From: Lewinellaceae bacterium
GTDB taxonomy: Bacteria > Bacteroidota > Bacteroidia > Chitinophagales > Saprospiraceae
Reading direction: 5' to 3'
Assembly (NCBI GenBank): GCA_020636095.1
Contig: JACJYN010000006.1
Location: 434,001-498,000 of the forward strand
DNA: 64,000 nucleotides
The notes beneath the pieces were generated by a model. The model had not been told where the DNA came from, did not search any database, and was given only the letters and a program-made list of their open reading frames with translations. A program made the position numbers and the translations under genes. Below are positions 63,552 through 64,000 of the stretch, piece after piece. The stretch's first letter is position 1; each line of letters opens with the position of its first letter.

Positions 63552-64000
63552 ATGAGTACACGATTTGTTCTTGCAATCATTTTTTCTTTCTCATTTTTGA
63601 TTATCCCTTTCAAAGGAAATGTAATTCATGGTCAATCTAAGATAGATTCGATTGTATCAGAAGTTAAAACTTTAAACCTGAATTATAAACGACGCTTATC
63701 TGAACTTTATCATGAAATGCTTATCGCCAGTTTTGATCTCGAAGTACCAGGTGCTGAACGATATAAATCTAGATTATTATATTATCTCTTTCCCATTGAA
63801 GAGAATATGAATCGTTTATTGGATAGTATTGATACTAAAGAGGGATCCATTAACAATAATTTCAAGGAGGAGTACCCATACTGGGCAAACTTTGGGAAAA
63901 TGATGTACGAGAATAATTATGTATACCCTGCTCTCATGAGCAAAGTACTAGCTCGTTTGGAAAAGCCCCAAATTGAAAAAAGGCTTTTTCTGTTTAGTCT
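63552..64000 (+). CDS. Secreted or periplasmic protein of unknown function, 3' end cut by window
   Basis: The ATG at 63552 opens a frame that runs to the window edge (149 codons). Signal peptide (VLAIIFSFSFLIIPFKG, cleavage near VIHGQ), then a helical region (SKIDSIVSEVKTLNLNYKRR, YKSRLLYYLFPIEENMNRLL, ANFGKMMYENNYVYPALMS). It starts 16 bases after the preceding gene and shares its AT-rich composition, so the two are likely co-transcribed. No family recognised. Confidence 0.7.
   Translation, partial: MSTRFVLAIIFSFSFLIIPFKGNVIHGQSKIDSIVSEVKTLNLNYKRRLSELYHEMLIASFDLEVPGAERYKSRLLYYLFPIEENMNRLLDSIDTKEGSINNNFKEEYPYWANFGKMMYENNYVYPALMSKVLARLEKPQIEKRLFLFS

Noticed and set aside
1..64000. tRNA, rRNA, riboswitch or replication origin
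   Set aside because: Read through for cloverleaf-like or ribosomal sequence and clustered DnaA boxes; nothing convincing was found, though a covariance-model scan was not possible.

Overview
The window looks like chromosome from a Bacteroidota bacterium, most likely of the Saprospiria (Lewinella / Haliscomenobacter / Phaeodactylibacter type). The main signs are type IX secretion (T9SS) sorting domains of both type A and type B on many exported proteins, PKD and SprB-like repeats, a SusC/SusD pair, a fused LpxC-FabZ, an acidic-tailed ribosomal protein S16, and promoters of the Bacteroidota form TTTG-N19-TAnnTTTG. The species assignment is inference; the phylum is well supported.

Layout. 1-9 kb: two tandem subtilisin-like T9SS proteases (the first cut by the window edge) and a large choice-of-anchor-L surface protein. 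9-15 kb: an Lrp/AsnC regulator, a lipoprotein overlapping yjjX, a PKD T9SS protein and a TonB-linked outer-membrane barrel. 15-19 kb: a repeat-dense gap, a YhhN-type lysoplasmalogenase, rpsP and two genes of unknown function. 19-29 kb: a sugar-type MFS transporter, the lipid A block lpxD-lpxC/fabZ-lpxA with an overlapping ABC ATPase, then divergently hemC-hemD, a lipoprotein and rfaD (hldD). 29-36 kb: two tandem T9SS type B paralogues and a six-hairpin glycosidase lipoprotein. 36-41 kb: an AT-rich pair (glycine-rich lipoprotein plus small membrane protein), unknown genes and an LpxL-like acyltransferase. 41-54.4 kb: a YfcC-family transporter, a Uma2 protein, a T9SS-secreted cyanophycinase-like peptidase, SusC/SusD, an isoaspartyl peptidase, a ParA/ribbon-helix-helix pair and a second exported cyanophycinase. 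54.5-64 kb: an OmpH/Skp-like protein, a GNAT acetyltransferase, then an AT-rich area of gene remnants, paralogous lipoproteins and a compositionally chimeric surface protein.

Two things stand out. First, the set of two S51 cyanophycinase-like peptidases, an isoaspartyl peptidase, SusC/SusD and a YfcC-type permease would together form an outer-membrane utilisation locus for cyanophycin or another beta-aspartyl polymer: depolymerise outside, import, split the beta-Asp dipeptide, take up the products. This is inference from gene content. Second, nearly every long intergenic gap holds a palindromic element of about 90-240 bp with terminal inverted repeats. Four copies (2510, 15346, 33368, 54468) are flanked by 8-9 bp direct repeats that look like target-site duplications, so they behave like MITEs. 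One element supplies the last codons and stop of hemD, and one appears to be a hybrid of two others.

No tRNA, rRNA, CRISPR array or intact transposase gene was seen.
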